Source: Protula sp. h YS-2021
Taxonomy: Eukaryota > Annelida > Polychaeta > Sabellida > Serpulidae
Direction: 5' to 3'
Assembly (NCBI GenBank): GCA_949752745.1
Contig: OX457027.1
Coordinates: 55,308,053 to 55,372,052 of the forward strand
DNA length: 64,000 nt
Shown: piece by piece, positions 1 through 13,300 of the stretch
Position numbering within the stretch: position 1 is the first letter of the stretch
How the letters are laid out: every line of letters begins with the position of its first letter
The notes under the pieces: model-generated
Database searches by the model: none
Seen by the model: only the letters and a program-made list of their open reading frames with translations
What the model was told of the DNA's origin: nothing
Position numbers and translations under genes: made by a program

Positions 1-860
1 TTCACCAAACCTTACAGGAAGGAAGTATATATAGTGTAGACGTGCAACGGGGGTTCAATTTGTCTCTTGTCCGTCCGTCTGTCCGTCCGTCATACTTTAA
101 AATTTTTTCTTGTCCGGGCGATATCACAAAAACTATTCATCAGAGCTTCACCAAACCTTACAGGAAGAAAGTATATACAGTATAGATATGAACGGTGGGT
201 TCAATTTGTCTCTTGTCCGTCCGTCTGTCCATCCGTCGCACTTTAAACTTTTTTCTTGTCCGGGTGATATCACAAAAACTATTCATCAGATCTTCACCAA
301 ACCTTACAGGAAGGAAGTATATTTAGCGTAGATATGCAACGGGGGATTCAATTTGGCTCGTGTCCATCCGTCTGTTAGTCAGTCACACTTTAGTCTTTTT
401 CTAGTCCGGGCGATATCTCAAAAACTATTTATGGGATCTTCACCAAACCTTACAGGAAGGAAATATATATAGTGCAGATGTGCAACGAGGGGTTCAGTTT
501 GTCTCTTGTCCGTCCGGCTGTCCATCCGTCGCACTTTAAACTTTTTTTCTTGTCCGGGCGATATCACAAAAACTATTCATCGGATCTTCTCCAAACCATA
601 CAGGAAGAAAGTATATATAGTATAGATGTGAATGATGGGTACAATTTGACCAGTGTCCATTGGTTTGTCCGTCCGTTGCACTTTAATCTTTCTTGTCCGG
701 GCGATATCTCAAAAACTATTCATCGTATCTTAAGCAAACCTTAAAGGAAGAAAGTATAGTATATATAGTGTAGATGTGCAAGAACCCGTCCATCGTTCCA
801 TCCGTTGCACTTTTCTATATTGCTTTTGTCCGGGCTGTATTTCAAAAGAGTAACTGGACC
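1..860. repeat. 146-bp satellite, about six copies
   Basis: The motif TTCACCAAACCTTACAGG recurs at about 1, 147, 293, 439, 587 (as TTCTCCAAACC) and 730 (degenerate), a spacing of 146, 146, 146, 148 and 143 bases. Each unit also carries GTCCGTCCGTC-like runs and CTTGTCCGGGCGATAT. The array enters from beyond the left edge. Open frames cross it, but the period is not a multiple of three and the units are not in one frame, so I read it as non-coding satellite. Confidence 0.9.
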
Positions 861-1380
861 ACAGTGATCTGACCGCTATTGGCTCAGGGCTCTGCATCTC
901 CGATGCCTATGTTTTTACTTCGAGGACCTTTTAGCCCTAAATTCATTTGAGGACCTTATGGCCAGGGACGTTGTCCTGGATTATACGAAAAATTTTGCTT
1001 TGGGGACGTTTTCGCAATAAATTCATTTTGAGACCTTGTCTGGGGATATTACGGCCGGGAACCTTATGGCCGTTTTAACATTACTAAAGCGTTAATTTAG
1101 GTTATCATACATTTTCAGCTTTGGGGACGTTTTGTCCCTAAATTTATTTGGGGATCTTATGGCCGGGACTTTATGACAGGGAACCTTATGGTCGGGGTAA
1201 AGCTTATAGAAGCATTACTCTGGGTTATACAATCTTTTTTAGCTTTTGGGATGTTTTGGTCTTAAATTTATTGGGGGACCGTATGGCACGGGACTCTATG
1301 ACCGGGCCCGTTTTGTCCTTGATTCCACTGGTACGAATTTTGCTTTGGAGACGTTTTGGCCGATCCAAATTGTAGGATAT
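861..1380 (-). repeat. Degenerate ~100-bp tandem array (inverted relative of 55371-56400)
   Basis: Units contain GGGGACGTTTT, AAATTCATTTG, ACCTTATGGCC and GGTTATCATAC in varying order. The reverse complements of these words (AAAACGTCCCC, CAAATGAATTT, GGCCATAAGGT) form the array at 55371-56400. I count about four to five diverged units. No coding potential is apparent. Confidence 0.75.
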
Positions 1381-1700
1381 GAGGTATTTTGAAAATTGGC
1401 TATCAGTAAATTAAAAAATGCCCCCGTTTAACCAGGTTTTGGCGGATCACCAAAAAAATACGTTTTCAAAAGAGGCCTACCTAGAGAACAATAGTAAAAA
1501 ATTGGAAAGAAATCCGATCCAAATTATGGCAATAGAAGCATTTTGAAATTTAGAAGCCAATAAATAAAAAAATGGCCCCCGCCCCCATACTTGGCCAATT
1601 TTTGGCGGATGGCCAAAAAAAGTAAGAGAGTTCTACCTAGAGAATATTCGCACAAAATTTTATGAAAATGTGAATAAAATTGTTGAAGAAGCATTTTGAA
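1381..1700 (-). repeat. AT-rich 'GGCGGATxxCCAAAAA' repeat tail
   Basis: Two tandem modules of about 160 bp share TTTTGGCGGAT followed by CCAAAAAAA, then CCTACCTAGAGAA and ATCCGATCCAAATT. The reverse complement of this module follows the satellite-like array at 54995-55370 and stands alone at 58190-58560. It therefore belongs to the same dispersed element as the array at 861-1380. Confidence 0.65.
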
Positions 1701-3338
1701 AATTGACAAAGTCGGCTGGTCTAACGTTTGATAAAACGCACTGGGTTGGCTCTCTAAGATCGATATATGTTTTCAACGGCAACAAAGAAATCAAACAACT
1801 GAAAATCAATATATATCCACCGTTCTGGTTTAATCCAATATGCCGACACGACACTAACACTCATCCTACGCTGCTGGAATGCTTGCATTTACACTCGCAT
1901 AACTCACTGAATTTCAGTTCATGAATAAAATCCAAGACAGCAAAGTCAATTTGTCTTTCGTTTAAGAAAGGGCATGAAATTTAATGAGGACAGTGGTCAC
2001 TCAATACTAACAATAACAATTCCATAGTTTAGGAACTTTCAACACCACATCTTGATTATCTAAAGAGAAGCGTGTATACGAATATCTGAAAAATTTTAAA
2101 TACAAGAATTTTAGAGTATTTATTCATTAAATAAATGTAACCCAGAGATATTCCAACACATTTGAATGCATAATCAATTCTTTTAATAACAAAACTTATG
2201 AAGAAACTTTCAATTTTTATGATTATTTGAAGATATTTTAGTTCAATATTTTGAACTCAATTAAATATGTTTAGTAACATATTAATACGAATCTTGTAAT
2301 ATTTTTTAATGCAAAAATCATGTGCAAACAATTATAACAAGCAAGCCATTCTTTACATTTTTCCAACCTACAACTACGTACATTAAAGAACCAATTAATG
2401 GTTTTTAGTTCTAAACAAAACTTACTCAGCACCACGAGCACTCAAAAAATTGAAAATGCGCTTCTGTCCATTTTTAATTTGTCCGAATTAATAATCTAGT
2501 ATTACTATTTTCTTAAACATCTGAGTAAAATGGACCCATGTAAAGGTAATGTGAACTAGAATTCGCAGAAAGGCTAAAATTATATTTAAATATTAATAAT
2601 TAGTTGGTAACGTTCGCATAAGTTCTGGATATACATTACGCGAATGTCATAAGTGTTCTTAACTGGCAATGTTTGTTTTTTCTCACAGATCTTAACCATG
2701 GCAAATTGTCACTGACACATTAAACATTTACATATATTTCTTTCCTGTTTCTCAGTGTGTAAAATAATAATGAAATAACAACGCCAGTTACTAGCGTGCC
2801 CAACACTGAGTATTATAACTCAACTTAGTAAACCTATTTCAGTAATATTCGGCTACCACGCACAAACCTTTTTTTAACAAGTTTCTCAACTTAAAACAAA
2901 TTACACAACTTCTGGTTTGGCTGATGTAACTCTGAATGACCTTTAAAACGAGACAGGTATCACGTTTTTTTTTTACCATGCATTGGCATGAATAAATAAA
3001 CAACACTTGAATATATGATCAACAAATAAACAAACAGTCCCAACAAATGCCGAGTTTTAGCACTAATAAGCTCAAATCACAACCGCGTATGTTGTACATT
3101 GTTTCATACTGTTTGTGAATAAACACTAAACTAAAAAAATTGCTAAGCCCCACTCGCCTACTTCTATTGCTTTGTTTCATGGAATATAATTATGTGTAAC
3201 GACGAATGTTCCAGAAAAGAGAGCTGAGCCCTACCCTGGGTAAAAATCTGAATGTATCAACACATCCCCACAGCCTACACGAAATGCGTACTTTGTCTCA
3301 GGAAGGCGCTGTTTTTTTTTTTTTTTTTTTTTTTTTGT
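1701..3338. other. AT-rich sequence downstream of the MROH1 gene
   Basis: I see no supported exon, RNA gene or clear transposon here, only short AT-rich stretches. Part of it must be the 3' end of the MROH1 transcript (minus strand). No AATAAA on the minus strand was found in the first 200 bases past the stop, so the polyadenylation site is not placed. Confidence 0.4.
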
Positions 3339-3487
3339 TTACACCTGGTGTAATAGGCTCACTGCCTCGGCGGCTTTCATTCTCACCGTGACGTGGCTGT
3401 CTCTAAGCAACAGTGTCAATGCGCTGCACACTATTTCTCGTGAAATAAACTGTAGATCGTCTTGCCTCATATTGCCCATCACAAATC
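3339..3487 (-). CDS. MROH1: MROH1 exon 37 (last coding exon, stop TAA)
   Basis: Acceptor TTTCAAG, GFVMGNMRQDDLQFISREIV to RMKAAEAVSLLHQV, then TAA at 3339-3341. The C-terminus ends at the same point as the human protein. On the sense strand the stop is followed almost at once by about 26 A, broken once by C. Confidence 0.9.
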
Positions 3488-6400
3488 CTTGAAATCAAAT
3501 ACAGCCTTAAATCACTTTGCACAGTGAACCCTAAACTGCACGTATTGCTATATGAGGATATCTAGTAAATTAGTATATTATTTAATAGAGAGAACATGCA
3601 AGGAAATAAATTGTTGAACTCTAAATTAAAACTCATGTCGAAATTACAAAGGTTACTTTCAGTCGGACAATACCTGTAAATAAGGCTGCATTGCTTCTTA
3701 TTTCAGGCCAGCTACTTTTGAAGAAATTTAAGCAACCCATGATGTAAAAATTCAGTTTTTCTTCAAAGTCTTGAATCTACAAGAAAACAAATATCTGGCA
3801 AACTGAATCTCCCCGAAATCAAACCTCTCACCACGAAGTAAAAGATATTGGGTGTTTCTTTTTTCCTCTTTTTTTTAATTTTTGGCTTCACACCGTTTTC
3901 AGATTCCCTAATTTTGTTTTTGGCAGAGGGACAATGCCGAAGTTTATCTATATTTACTAGCTAGAGTCCGTATAAACACTGGTAGCTAACGTGGGTCTAC
4001 AACATATTATCATTAATTTAGGCACAGTTCCAACTCATGCACTATTTTTACATTGCTTCAATCTTACGAGATATATCTTGACAATCTCAATCAGTCATAT
4101 AATTTAAGCAAACATGTGTTAATACTAAATAATTTACAAAACTTTCTGTCTCCTCAATTCACAGTTTATGTGCATGAATTTTAAAACTGACATGATTGGT
4201 TCACATTATCATGGATGGGTGACGACTTTTATCACATAAATATTAAGACAAACCAATATTTTTGACAGGTCATTCATGAATTCTCCATAATGAAGGCCTG
4301 CTGATTCTATCAGGTGTTTTTGAAACATTGTGTTCAGCTGCTCAGAACCCAAGAGCGGCCCCAAATGCCGTAAAGTTACTTTACATGCCTACAAACAGAC
4401 AATTTTCAAGCTTTACATGCCTACAAACAGACAATTTTCAAGCTTTACATGCCTACAAACAGACAATTTTAAAGCATGACTGCCTTAAAATCACTTTTAT
4501 TTCTGTAGTCTACTACTGACAAGAAAAGAAAAGAACTTTCTGTTATTTGTAAACAAATAGAGCTTCAGTAAGACACAATCCCCCACGGATGACAGAGAAA
4601 ATCGGTCCTGAAGTCACTTGTAAAAGTGACTGCCACTTTCATCTCGTTTTTTTCACAATTTAAAAAAAAATATCAGAAAAATAGTTCTGGAGACACAGCC
4701 TGGACGACACGTGCAATTACGCAGACATCATTCTACCAAAACCCGGAGTTTTCCCAGATTTCATAATATTGTCATTTTGACAATTTTTCATCACAACACA
4801 ATACAAACTTCCCGAAACCCCAACAATACAGCTAACTGACAACGAATGCCGGAAAGGAAAATCAATATTATATTTTCATTTATTTATTTATTTATTTATT
4901 TATAAGCAATTACTGTCACTGACCCTTCTGACGTCAGCATCCGGATCGTTCAAATGGAGCAGAAGACTGACTAGATTGGAGTGTATTTGTTCCAGGAATG
5001 TATCACGTGACTGCCCATCACCAAATCGCGCCAAATTGCCGAACAGTGTGAAAGCCGCGTTCCTCACGGATTCCCGATCCTATTTCAGATTGGATTTACA
5101 ATGGGTTGCTTACAAATTTAATTACTTACAGTGATTGTTGCACATAAAATTGGAACACTCAAGTCTAGAATTTACTAATTCCTCACTTTATTCACGCAAG
5201 GCTTAAACCTTGAAAGTTCCCTAGTGCTCTACACCTTTGACACACAAAAATGACATAAATTTTTGACATTTTTACAGGAAATTTCTTTACCTTACTCCAC
5301 AAATATTTCGTTTTTGAAGAATTCCTGCGGATATGTTCTCTAACAATAATTGTAATCTACACATTTATTTCCTAACGAAAGAATGCGGCTTCACTGTATA
5401 ATTATTTAAATATACATTAAAAATATCGATTATCAATTTTTTTTTGTAAACGTACTTTTTCAAAGCACGGCCTGATCCTGAGAGCGATGTTGATGAGGAT
5501 GGCACGTATGTGCTCCTCACTCATGACGGCCAGGATCTTCGACAGTCCGTTCATAGCTTCTAGCGTGATGTCGTCATCGAGGTCATCCTTATCGTCCATG
5601 CCAGCCATCATGGCTGACAGCACTGTGGTCGAAAATTTCTGAACCTGCACGTCATGCAAAAGCACGCCTTGACCAGGTATGGTGTTCATGAATGGTACAA
5701 ATCTTCTTTTACATTTTGAACATAATTTTTTTTATATTTTTAATATTTATAATTTTAATACCACTCATGCACCGCATATATTTCGCAGTTACGACTTTTG
5801 TTTTTCACATATAAATTATTCTTTTAATTTGCTATTATTATTATTATTATTATTATTATATTATTATTATTATTATTATTGTTGTTGTTGCTGCTATTAT
5901 TATTATTATTAAATTATTATTAAATTACTGTCATTATTTATTTAATTTTCGGTTTTTCGGGGAGGGATACAAGATCTTTAGAAATACAGCGCATCATATA
6001 TAAATTAAGTCACAGACTCTCTCACTTGTTCTGCACCGGAGCTAGAGACGTTCCCAAGACCTCGGATGCAATATTTCCTCACAGTGAGCGACGTATCGAC
6101 TAGCTTCCCTAACAGCGAGTTAACGAGCATCTCCACCGACTGCATATCTCCACCACATCTGTTGTTGATCAACTGTTCATGCCGAAATCATACCAATTAC
6201 TGGCCTTATTTCATGACACTATTCTTTGAAATGAACTTACACTTCAAGCCAGGGATAAATTTTAAAACAACCGAAGTGATTTACTGCCCTGCCACTTTTT
6301 AAATGAAATTAAAAAGGTAGTATGTGCCTCCAACTAATTCATCTCCAGTTATATCAAAGCAAAAGGTTTAATTCAACTCAGATACTTCTTAAACTAAAAA

Positions 6401-7061
6401 TTTCCTTAGATCCTTAGATCCAAGGGCTGACAGGAGCATCATTACCTAAAAACCGGTGTAGAAATGAAGCGAGTACCTCGGCAAAGAAGGCAGCCACCAT
6501 CACCCTCTGTGGTTCGTAAGGACTCGATACGGCCGGCATAAGTGAAGAGATCACAGGCGAGACTTCTTCTTTCTGGGTAGACACCAAACACCTGTAAATA
6601 AGCATGTTCCTAAATACTGAAAAAAAAAACAACAAAAAGTTCTGTTTTAAGAAAAGCGGATATCCGACTTCGATTATATCAATTTTAAAAACATTTTTCT
6701 TCTGAAACATGACCTATAGCTCGCACCAGGCCTTCATCCAACAAATACCTAATATTTCGATACGACAAGACGCATTAAAATGTTTACCGGACCAATGTGG
6801 TGATTCCCTCTGCATAGTTCACTTGATCCTGCAGTAAGGTCCAAGTCAACTGATGATCCAAAGTCTCTAAAAACTCCTAAAATTAAAAATTTATAGAGAA
6901 CATTTAAACAGCAGATCAGCTGACTGCGATGTGAATCTGTCGAGATCGAAAAATATGTTATTGCTGTCTTCACATCAAACTAAATCAAGACAGTTAAAAC
7001 AAGGGAACCGGACTTCAAAAGGCATTCCATTATTATTATTATTTTTATCATTATAATTATA

Positions 7062-7096
<35 letters not shown>

Positions 7097-7315
7097 CTGT
7101 TTGTTTGTTTGTTTGTTTGGCGTTTAACGTCCCGTTCACCAACTAGGATGGGTATGTTAGGACGCACTTGCTAAAGAATCAAGTGGGAAATAAAGAAGGA
7201 AGAAAAAGGAAATATTAAAAAAGAGCTAGAAAGAAAGAAATTCCGATTAGTCGCCTCTTACGCCATGAACAGAACAGAATACAGTGGGTGTATTCTTAAG
7301 ATTCCCCCCAACCCC

Positions 7316-7352
<37 letters not shown>

Positions 7353-10300
7353 TATTTATTTATTTGGATACACATGTTCTGATCCAACAAAGCCGGGGCG
7401 ATAAAACAGTTAAGAAAAAATACATAAGATATCCCAAGTATCCACAAAAAGTGTACTTATAAGGATTCTTTTTCTTCGGTCAGTACTTACACTGCACATG
7501 GGCAGTAGCAGAAGTTGTTTGCACGCTTCCACAGCAACTGTGCACGGGTCAAGGTCAAGGGTACGCTCGACTTTCTTCGCTTTACCTTTTTTGTCTTTGA
7601 CTTCCTTTGTAAAAGAAAGAATAAGGTAATTGGAATATATTTCTTTTAACCATAGTCAGGTACGAAAAGACGCTATTAAGAATTAATTCTGCCTAGACTT
7701 GTTCTAACTCGCATAAATAACTGCTTACCCTGGAAACTTTTGGCGGCTTGCAACCCACCAAAGAGGCCAAATTCAGCAACAGGCAGCTGAGTAGGCGTGG
7801 GTAGAGTTTTGCAATTGACTCGGCCGCTTCAGCTACACGAAAAATTTCAGTGAGTGCGCAGGTGCACTGAAAGTCAAGCAAAAACGTTATTTCGAGGGCA
7901 GGAGTGAATCCTTTTATTTTATGTATTTGACACGCACATGTAGTGCATAGTTCATGAAGAACACATCACCGTCACGCAACAGGAAAATACAAGAAAACAG
8001 TGAAATATACGAATGATGTCATTTCATGTATAAATGCTAACAATTACACATCTTTCACTGAAACCTGTTATCAGCCACCGCTATCACTAACACTAGCCAA
8101 TGCAATAACTGAACACTGGACACCAACCGATAAGGCAGATAAGGTTGCTGTTCTTGGGCCCGGTTTATTTTTCTTCTTCTCTAATATATCATCTGCTTTT
8201 TCCTCATAAGGCACACAGCGCATGAGCGTGTCCAGCAAGTGCCCTAAGGACTGCTCACACAGCTCTTTGTCCTGTCCAATCACAGCCCAGCATTCCTTCG
8301 CGTCCCTACGGCATGAAAAAAATCAGTCAAGAAAGTCCACTCACAACATTCAATATAGCAATAGGCTATGTTTTTAGGAAATGTTTTTTTTCTGAATTCA
8401 GTGCCAAATATTCTTGAACAGTAGCAAAGAGGTACAGCTTACAGAGTGTTACTTTGAGTTACTCAAAGTGCATTTTATCAAATGTTTACAATGTACACGC
8501 TATGTAACGGTTTGCCTTGATGTAAAAAATAACTCTGGTATCCTCGACTTACGATTAAATAAGCCTTCTGTTTATCACATTTTACTACTAAACTCTTGAA
8601 CACAATAAATGCCTACGTCAGAGATACCTACACAAAAATTTATTTTTAAATCAAAATTTTACCCTCACTTAATACCGAAAGTTGTGAATACGAAATGTTA
8701 AAAACTAAGTACACCTACGTGTTGTAAGGTAGCTGTTGACCTAGTAAAAACCCGAGCACAGCATTGAAATGATGTGTGGCTAGGGTCCGGATACACCTCA
8801 GCGTCCCAGTGCGGGTTTGTGGGAATGAGATGCCTTCTAATGTCTCAACGAACTGAACAAAAATCTCCTCCACCTGTAAACAAAGCGTTTAACACATTTT
8901 TTATACATATTTAAAGTGCAATTTGAAACCGGACAAGTGGAATCAAAAGTACACAAAGAACATATAACGAAACGTCTTATTCAACCTTACTTGCAAAAAT
9001 ATATATTTTGAAGTATGTTTTTTGCACCTTGAAGAAATATCAACCCTTTAGTATTTGCTATCTTTAGAACTCCGGATCATATTTCTGATATGAATCTTTC
9101 AGTCTGATTTTTTAAACAAGAGATTCACGGATATTAACTGTACAACATTGTCACAGATATTTACTGCGCAAGAGAGTTACAGATATTTACTCCACAAAAA
9201 AGTTACAGATATTTACTATAAAAGACAGTCAGAGATATTTACTGTACAAGAGAGTCACAGATATTTATTGCACAACATATTCGTAAGTATAAACTGTAAA
9301 GCAAATTTTAAGATGCGTCTTTCGATACATCGTGCCGATTTCTTTTGATGTTATACTGAGGGTGTCATGACGTCATACTCACGTGTCGCTCTAACTCGCC
9401 CCCACGTGACTTAAGGAGGCCATTGAGCACCACGCACACGCCGCTAGAGGCGCCAGAATGAGGATCGCTTAGCTGACTTAACGTCGTCATCACCAGGCTA
9501 TGGAGCTGGTCATTGGGCGTCTTCTTGGATAGCACCTTACAGCACAACAAATAAAAATGCTCTGTGTTTTGAAAACGCGTCATTTTATTCCTCAAACATG
9601 TTACTTGTCGGTACTTGTCATGAATAACATAACGATACAATGGGAAAATCTGTACAATACTGTCGAGGCTAAAGTTAAACAACACCATTCAATACACTGA
9701 CACCACTAACTTACTTTAGCGAGATCGTTGACAACACTGAACAGCACATTTGCGTCGGTTCGCTTTAGCCGGTCTTTTAGTGTAGGGAGAGCATCCACCA
9801 TTTGGTCTTTAAAAGTAGGATCTTTTCCTACAAATTCCAATAATTTTAATGTGCTATTAATTTTCATATCGCCGAGAACAAAGACGGTCGCTGTTTATAC
9901 AGTCAAAATTTCTCTCCGTTTATTTTTCTCGGTTACTTTCTTCCTTCTTTTGCCATTATTCTTTTTCTTTTATTTTTTTTTTTTTTTGGTTAATTCCTCA
10001 CTTTCTTTTTATCTGCTTTTGGGACTCGCCACATTTTCAGAGGTGCTCACTAATAAGAAGCGACTGTTACAATGAAAGGAAAGAATGGATTTATAATGAA
10101 ACGTTATTCACTGACTAGGGGTGCTCACTCACGGAGGGTGGACTTTTTATTTGTGCCAAAATAAGTTTCTATTTTGAAATTCTTTTAAAACACAGGGGCA
10201 AAGTTGATGACTGTATCACCGGTTGTACTGTTCTAATATTATTTGCGCACGATTAAGCTATTTCACAACGCCAGTTATTTTTATATTTTGTGTTAATAAA

Positions 10301-13300
10301 AGCAGATTTACCTTGATATTTGAAGTTTATCCTGATGACAGTTTGCACACAGTCAACAGCGGATTGCCTTACGTTCAAGGACGCATCCGTACAACGCGGA
10401 ATAATGCGGCCTAAAATCGTGCCAAACACGCCGAAACTCATGGCATGCTGCAAGGACAGTTTTGTATGAACACTTCTGGTCTGACTTAGGGTTCTTGAAT
10501 TATCGCGCATGGATTTCTATAGAAAAGCATTAGTTTTTCATTTTAATCAAGAATTCTGGAAATAAAAGAATCTTGCCACCTTCTCAATTGATGAGTATTT
10601 TACATATCTGGAGAAAATCTGTGACAGTTTCCAAGTTAATACCTATACGTTTTTCATCAAAATGCTCAACTTACACCAACACGGGTGATGCTTTTCTCTA
10701 AATACAACTTCATAATGACTAGTGACAATTCCACAGCCCTCTGCCTTTCTATGTCCTGTTGTGACGTCAGCCAAGGACTGACATGCTACCAAGGTAACGG
10801 AAACAGAGAGTTAGGCATGGCCTTAAAATAAATCTAGTTATATATACTTAAATTCAAATCATTCGAACTTGAAATTCCTGCAGCTATAGTGTACAGATGA
10901 AATGTATAGATTGCTTGAAAAAATGTAAGTACTATGTATCAAAACTAAGGCACAGTACGTTGGCAAAGTAAAGATTGGATAGTGTTTAATTCAAGGTCTA
11001 ATATGAATAAATAAATAAATGAGAAAGAAGTAACATCATACAACAATTATTCATAGACATTATTTGTGCTCTAACGTTGAAAATTACATGGCAATGAACC
11101 ATATCAAGTGACTAAATCACCCTTCCAAACATTATGGGTAAGGGTTTACAAAAATCTGTTACATCCATTTGCAAACACACACACTCACACAATTTGAGAG
11201 CAGTTCATAATGAAATGAATACTTAAATTACACAGCACACAGACCCCGCTTATGTAACACGTCCTTAGAATACGTACATCTAAAATTCTTTCCAGTGTCT
11301 CCGGGGTCATGTTTTTCAACAGGAGTTCCTGGACAAACGTGTGTAATGAATGTAAAGTCATCGCTGTTAACTTCTCTTGTTCAATAAATTCCTGGTAACT
11401 TTCCTCTTTCTTGCTTTTATCCGAAATTCCCTCAACCGGAAGCGACATCACGGATAGCAGGCACACACTCAATATATCATGAAAATCACCATCAGATAAC
11501 ACGGGATCAAGCTTGCTGGGCGATAATTAAGGACACATGTGCACTTTATAAATACAGTACATGTTCGTTAAATCGTGCTGATGGGGCTACCCAGTGGTTC
11601 AAATACTGCTTTGGTACAAATAAACAAGAATTCCGCAGATATTGTGCCAAACCATAAAAGCGAAGGCATCACAAAGTGAAAGTAAAAGCCGACCAATTTT
11701 GACAAAGTGTAGATTTGGTAGAAGGCATCATGGGCAACATTGCTATCAAAAGTAATTGTACAGGATCTGTGGGACGAACAGCATTTTTTTGTGCTTCTCT
11801 CAAAGCTATCTGTTATTTTGGCCAGCTTTTGCCAAGCCGATAACAAAAATACTGCAACCCCACTGAAGATCTACATGGGATCAAGGAGGGGAGGGAGGGA
11901 AGGAAAGAAAGAAGAAGGAAGAACTAAATTAATGTAGTATGTGCCTTTATTTGCTTCTTTGAGAAGCAGAACTATAAACATGGTATGTAAAACCTATGGA
12001 GGGAGACAATGAAAAAGCACACCTAGAGCGGAACTTGAACTCCAACCCTTTGCTACGCAGATAATAAAGCCAACCACCGCTTCTATGACAGGCAGAACTA
12101 TACTGCCTGTAAAACCGATAAAGGGAAACAGTGAAAAAAGTCACCTCAGCGGGGCTTGAACCCACGACCTAATTATCAGTCCAACGCCTTAACATTGAGC
12201 TATCGAGGCAAGTGGTTGGGTCACTGGTGAAAAAGCATCAAGTAGGAGCGGGTTGCGATTTTTTGCAATTTGACTGTTTTTGGCCAATCTTTTGGCCAGT
12301 TTTGGTCAAATCGCCACGCACACCAAAATGCAAATCAGACGCAGGAGCTTGAGGAGAACATTCCTGTCAAAATACGATTTACTATAAATATGCATCGTTT
12401 ATCGGTCGATATCAAATAAACAAAGGATACACAAGGGCGGACACAGCGTCCAACACCAGTGCTCTAGTTTCATTGTTCATCTGCACGGGGTTTTCTGACT
12501 TCAAGTAATTCTGAAAGAAAAACAGACAAGATCCATCATTTTTCATCATTTACTTCTAATTATCCAGCTGCAGCCCTTTTCCTCTTGGTGTTTTTTAGGA
12601 CACTTTTAACTAAGATCAATTTAAATAAAAACGAAATTTGGTGGCCATTTTTGCGAAACGGCAGTATAGATCTTTGAGGTGAGCAAATAACCTTTTACAA
12701 ACTGCTTGACATGCGTTTACATCATTGCAGTCACATAGGTGGCAATCCGAGTCACACATGCCTAACTGTAAAATAATTTAATTGCAATTAAGCCAATTGA
12801 CAAAAAGTCAAACTCCATTTTGTTGAGTTGATGAAATTAATTATTTGGTATTATCAATCAGACACCACTGCTCCGGAGAAACACATGGTCTGAGAACTTG
12901 ACAATTCGAGCTAAGCCCCTCGCCCATGATGTTCAACCAAAATGCCTCCTCTACGTGTATGGCACGTCGAAGGCAAACATTCACATTTCAACAATACCTC
13001 GCCGCAAAAAGAACATCTGACGGAAAACGTTATTTCCTTTTTAAAACTGTTTCACGACACATGTGGCTGAGTTTTCAATTCAAATCTGACGCTATTTATT
13101 GAGCTGAAACTATCCTCTCCCGTATCCTCCCCACACAAAACTCATCTATTTTCTCGTATGTTTTGCCTCCGCCCCCCCCTCTCCTCTCGATCAAATTACA
13201 ACTTCAAGCCCGGCAATCCTTCATTTCACGCTGCCAAAGAAAAAAATGACAAAGAAAAAAATGACAAAGAAAAAAATGACAAAGAAAAAAATGAAGAAGG

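Noticed and set aside
110..744. Open frames with VRPSVHPSH-like peptides
   Set aside because: They are translations of the 146-bp satellite. The period is not a multiple of three and frames shift between units.
5679..5912. Tyr/Leu-rich small frames in ATT tracts
   Set aside because: Triplet microsatellite artefacts.
9130..9285. CRISPR-like array
   Set aside because: Units are contiguous without unique spacers, and the context is an animal intron.
12144..12210. tRNA-Ile gene
   Set aside because: The tRNA-like fold is joined to a repeated SINE body, and its acceptor stem is imperfect. Read as a SINE head.
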